Positions 61,382-64,000 of a DNA stretch of 64,000 nt are shown here, in pieces; the first letter of the stretch is position 1, and each line of letters begins with the position of its first letter. This stretch comes from an uncultured Bacteroidia bacterium (GTDB taxonomy: Bacteria > Bacteroidota > Bacteroidia > Bacteroidales > F082). The DNA is taken from contig CAJVWU010000006.1 in NCBI GenBank assembly GCA_913009755.1, positions 20,923 through 84,922 on the forward strand. Direction: 5' to 3'. The translations under genes were made by a program, and so were the position numbers. The notes below the pieces were generated by a model. It did no database searches. It was not told where the DNA came from and saw nothing but the letters and a program-made list of their open reading frames with translations.

Positions 61382-62506
61382 TTACTCTTCCAGCCACCGC
61401 CTCAACAAAAGATCATATACTTTATAGAACATTTTTTTATCCGGGTCATAGTTGGTGTAGATCATTTGCTTTTTTAGCAATGCCTCCAGGGAACGTAAAA
61501 CCGTTGCCGGGCTTCCCAGCGAATGCTTAGAAACAAAATCTTTGGAAGTAGGAGAATAAACCTGTCCTTCACGGGCTATCGCTTTTAGCAACTGCCATTG
61601 CTGTTTTGTGAGTAACTCACGATATTTAAGAAAAAGGATTTCTTCCTCCTCGAGTAGTTTGTGTGCTTCCGATTTCCATTTTTCCGATGTTATTTCCTTA
61701 TGACCGGCAGCAAATACTTTATTGCAAAGAAGCTGGACATAATAAGTGTGCACATCAGTCCAATCAAGCATTTCTTTTACAATGTTTTCCGTAATTTTTC
61801 TGCCATTGTTTTTGAAATGTCTGATGATGAAGGAGGTATAAGCATCAGAATCAATCTTACCAATATTGAGTAAACTGGTGCTCCGGTAAAACGGTCTTGT
61901 GGGATCAGCAAAAAGATCGCGCATCAAATGTTGGCGGCTCCCTGAAAAAATAAAAATGACATTGCGCAATGATTGTATGGAAGAACGCAACCAGGCATCG
62001 GTGTTTTTTTCCGGATATTCCAGAATTTGTTGAAACTCATCAATGGCAATAACGACATTTTTCGGATATTTATCAAGATATTTAAAAACACTTTCAATGT
62101 GTTTTTCATTTTCCCCCTGACGGACATCAATCGTTGCCTGGGGCATTCCGGTAAGCGGGTCATAAGTGATGACCGGGCGTAATGATTTAATAAAATTCAT
62201 GATCGTTTTCCCCGTACCCGATCTTTGCGGGATAGAATTCATCACCGCAGTGACCAACGTATTTAAAAAATCATTCATCTTTTCCGTCGGAAGGATGTCA
62301 ATATAAACGGAGGTGTAATCCGAAGGCAATTTACCAAGTACGTGTTTGATCAATCCCGTTTTCCCTATTCTCCTGATGGCAACAAGGGTTGTTGACAGCC
62401 CGTTTGTTGTATTTTGCAACATCGTTTTGGTTTCATTCTCCCGGTCACAAAAATATACTGCCCCATAATAACCGGCAGTGATAAAAGGATTTACTGGTTT
62501 TTTCAT
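61382..62506 (-). CDS. AAA+ ATPase with C-terminal winged helix
   Basis: A 374-residue STAND/AAA-type ATPase. Walker A is RRIGKTGL (about 45-52), the non-glycine-rich form common in this group; Walker B is VVIAIDEFQQI with D156-E157; a sensor-like IFIFSGSRQHLM follows. Residues about 300-370 form a winged helix (LLKAIAREGQVYSPTSKDF; ATVLRSLEALLKKQMIY). This family often lies in accessory DNA and its role is unknown, with DNA or defence functions suggested. A pair of direct repeats just upstream may be its operator. Confidence 0.8.
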   Translation of the reverse strand: MKKPVNPFITAGYYGAVYFCDRENETKTMLQNTTNGLSTTLVAIRRIGKTGLIKHVLGKLPSDYTSVYIDILPTEKMNDFLNTLVTAVMNSIPQRSGTGKTIMNFIKSLRPVITYDPLTGMPQATIDVRQGENEKHIESVFKYLDKYPKNVVIAIDEFQQILEYPEKNTDAWLRSSIQSLRNVIFIFSGSRQHLMRDLFADPTRPFYRSTSLLNIGKIDSDAYTSFIIRHFKNNGRKITENIVKEMLDWTDVHTYYVQLLCNKVFAAGHKEITSEKWKSEAHKLLEEEEILFLKYRELLTKQQWQLLKAIAREGQVYSPTSKDFVSKHSLGSPATVLRSLEALLKKQMIYTNYDPDKKMFYKVYDLLLRRWLEE

Positions 62507-62518
62507 TTTATTAACATT

Positions 62519-62544
62519 TTGTAAATTACAAATTGTAAATTACA
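62519..62544 (-). promoter_or_regulatory. Direct repeats upstream of the AAA+ gene
   Basis: Two copies of TTGTAAATTACA (plus-strand reading, 62519-62530 and 62533-62544), period 14 bases, 12 bases from the start codon. Each copy is nearly palindromic. An operator is possible. Confidence 0.45.
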
Positions 62545-62977
62545 TTTTGCGAATGTAATAATTATTTCCGAAAAATATTCAGGTACAAAACAACTACTTT
62601 CAAAAAAATGTTTAACTTTGAAGACCCGAAACAATCATCTACAATGACAAAGAGTTTTTGCAAAATACTTGACATATTCTGTAAAACACTGTTAAAGTGT
62701 TGTGGTTCATTTATTTACCCCCCACCACCGCAGCTTCTTACTCCATTACTAACTGCATACCTTAACTTATTACACCAAGTACTCTTTTTATTACACAGAA
62801 GTGAGTTTATTTGGAAACAAAAATATTTTACCAGAAATTTTATTCGCAGCTATAACTATGTGCACTGTTGCACAACAAAATATATCTTTTGGCTTGGGAA
62901 GAATAAGTTTGACAGACAATAGCCGTTTCCGGTTTCCCCCTTTAACTCCCACCCGGCCGGAACGGAATAAAAAATAA

Positions 62978-63003
62978 AATAGTATTTAATTGGAAATACT
63001 ATT
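62978..63003. promoter_or_regulatory. 10-bp dyad upstream of the peptide precursor gene
   Basis: AATAGTATTT, six bases, AAATACTATT: perfect inverted arms about 70 bases before the precursor start. Candidate operator. The rest of 62545-63069 shows no convincing gene. Confidence 0.45.
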
Positions 63004-63069
63004 GTGAGTTATATGGGGTTTGGTGTACAAGAGGGAGTATAAATATTTATTACATAAAAATTTATAAAA

Positions 63070-63255
63070 ATGAAAAATAAAGATTTATTAAAATTAAGTT
63101 TTGATTCCAAAATGGATAAAGTAGATTTAAATTCAATTTATGGTGGAGATACATCAGGATCACCAGAAATCACTCAAACAACACAAAACACAAGGCTACC
63201 TAATGGTGAAAATCAATCTGATCCTAAGACTGATCAATGGATTCCAGAAACATGA
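63070..63255 (+). CDS. Ribosomal peptide natural product precursor (grasp-with-spasm type)
   Basis: A 61-residue peptide with the layout of a double-glycine precursor. The leader (1-26) has a hydrophobic start NKDLLKLSF and ends KMDKVDLNSIYGG, the style of Bacteroidota peptides whose leaders are cut after GG. The 35-residue core is hydrophilic: ten Ser or Thr, six Asp or Glu, one Lys and no cysteine, which excludes thioether peptides but suits side-chain ester or amide cross-links made by ATP-grasp enzymes. The next gene is the N-terminal part of such an enzyme. ATG preceded by an A-rich stretch. Composition is much more AT-rich than in the core genes nearby. Confidence 0.75.
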   Translation: MKNKDLLKLSFDSKMDKVDLNSIYGGDTSGSPEITQTTQNTRLPNGENQSDPKTDQWIPET

Positions 63256-63289
63256 TTTATCTAACCATAAAAAAGGGTTCAATTTCTTT

Positions 63290-63326
63290 AAAACTCGAAC
63301 ATTCCTTATTGGGATGTTCGAGTTTT
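63290..63326 (+). terminator. Hairpin between precursor and maturase
   Basis: Arms 63290-63305 and 63311-63326 pair with one mismatch and a 5-base loop; the stem ends in TTTT. It probably stops most transcripts after the precursor. Confidence 0.65.
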
Positions 63327-63380
63327 ATAAAATAGATCTTGAAATTAGAAAAAATAATTATTTACAATAATAATTTTATT

Positions 63381-63899
63381 TTGCATATTTTGTTTTCTGA
63401 AATAGATGACTATTCCACAAATGACGTGCTTGATTGGTTTATTAAATTAGGTCAAAAATATATTAGGTACAATGGAAAAACAACTATATATCAAGAATTT
63501 AATTTTAGAAAAATATCTATAAATTTTAATTTTGGAAGTCAATATGATGATTCGGAAATTGTTTTTAAAAATTCTAATTTGTTAAAAAATGTATCGTCTA
63601 TTTGGTTTAGAAGACCTTATAATGGTGTCAGGGATATTTTTGATAAGTTCCATAATAATAATACAGATTTATTGAATGAAAAAGTTAATTCATTTTTACG
63701 TTTTCACAATAAGACTCTTAAAGATTTTACTATAAACTCAATAATTAATAAATGTAATGTTGTATTAGGATCTTACTCAACAACATCCTTAAATAAACCA
63801 GAAGTTTTATTACTTGCAAAAAGCTTTGGAATAAATATTCCGAATACGATTATTTCAAATGATTATAATAAAACCTTAAATCCGCAAGATAGTTATTAA
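63381..63899 (+). pseudogene. ATP-grasp peptide maturase, grasp-with-spasm type (GwsG-like), C-terminally truncated
   Basis: About 172 residues match the N-terminal half of GwsG-type ATP-grasp maturases: HILFSEIDDYSTNDVLDWF at the start, VSSIWFRRPY in the middle, and LNKPEVLLLAKSFGINIP leading into the ATP-grasp domain. The family is usually about 300 residues or more, so the nucleotide-binding half is absent; the frame stops at 63897-63899. No ATG is available; TTG 63381 gives the closest family start, TTG 63339 a longer one. Either an insertion or a frameshift has broken it, or the remainder continues in another frame past the window. Partner SPASM protein is not seen. Confidence 0.65.
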
Positions 63900-63903
63900 C
63901 AAA

Positions 63904-63950
63904 ACCGGCAAATAACTGTGCAAAAGTTCTTTACACAGTATTTGACCGGT
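63904..63950. repeat. Imperfect 17-bp inverted repeat after the truncated maturase
   Basis: Arms 63904-63920 and 63934-63950 (ACCGG ... CCGGT outside, ACTGTG ... CACAGT inside), each with one offset base, loop of 13. It begins five bases after the maturase stop and may mark an inserted element. Confidence 0.6.
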
Positions 63951-64000
63951 AAATCTCATCACCTATTTTAGTGCTGTTAAATAAACTAACGGTGATAAAA

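Noticed and set aside
62608..62922. Open frame of 104 codons between the AAA+ gene and the peptide precursor
   Set aside because: Odd composition with runs of Pro, Cys and aromatic residues, no recognisable family, and a -7-like box inside its first codons. Probably chance.
1..64000. CRISPR array
   Set aside because: The only regular array is the 7-bp heptamer; no direct repeats with unique spacers were seen.

Overview
The window is chromosomal DNA of a member of the Bacteroidota, probably class Bacteroidia; the order cannot be fixed from sequence alone. The evidence is two SusC/SusD pairs, type IX secretion sorting tails, a GldA-type ABC ATPase, a dcw cluster in the usual Bacteroidota order, and promoters of the form TTTG-N19-TAnnTTTG with no clear Shine-Dalgarno sites.

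Layout. 0-5 kb: a TonB-dependent receptor followed by an S9 oligopeptidase cut by the window edge, then a PspC/LiaF-like envelope stress pair. 5.3-12.9 kb: isocitrate dehydrogenase and citrate synthase, a YjbQ protein, an ACP phosphodiesterase-like protein, indolepyruvate oxidoreductase IorAB and an M23 peptidase. 12.9-15.3 kb is an AT-rich graveyard: a decayed Rhs tip with a metalloprotease-like toxin end, a lipoprotein that may be its immunity partner, an IS110 transposase remnant and a RhuM remnant. 15.4-26.3 kb: a DUF3179 lipoprotein and two SusCD operons whose SusC genes share a 108-bp start region with one mismatch. 26.5-37.4 kb: small membrane proteins, a 16-copy heptamer repeat, a histidine ammonia-lyase family enzyme, an ECF sigma factor with a probable membrane anti-sigma, a glycosylasparaginase and FucP-type sugar transporter separated by a GxxExxY cassette, and two T9SS cargo proteins. 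37.5-43 kb: metK behind a probable SAM-II riboswitch, gldA, and rplM-rpsI-rpsB-tsf. 43.2-60 kb: a patatin, a YqeY protein and the full dcw cluster from mraZ to ftsZ on the minus strand, preceded by four 10-bp-phased heptamers that look like an MraZ operator. 60.3-62.5 kb: a lipid acyltransferase and an AAA+ ATPase.

The right edge (62.9-64 kb) is AT-rich accessory DNA. It holds a double-glycine precursor peptide without cysteine, followed by the N-terminal part of an ATP-grasp maturase of the grasp-with-spasm type. This is a ribosomal peptide natural product locus. The maturase ends early beside a long inverted repeat, so it is probably disrupted, unless it continues beyond the window in another frame.

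How genes work together: the dcw block makes lipid II and the divisome; the ribosomal block and metK are growth-linked housekeeping; the SusCD, TonB-receptor, glycosylasparaginase and sugar-transporter genes point to scavenging of polymers and glycans; the Rhs, RhuM, IS110, GxxExxY and peptide loci are the variable part.
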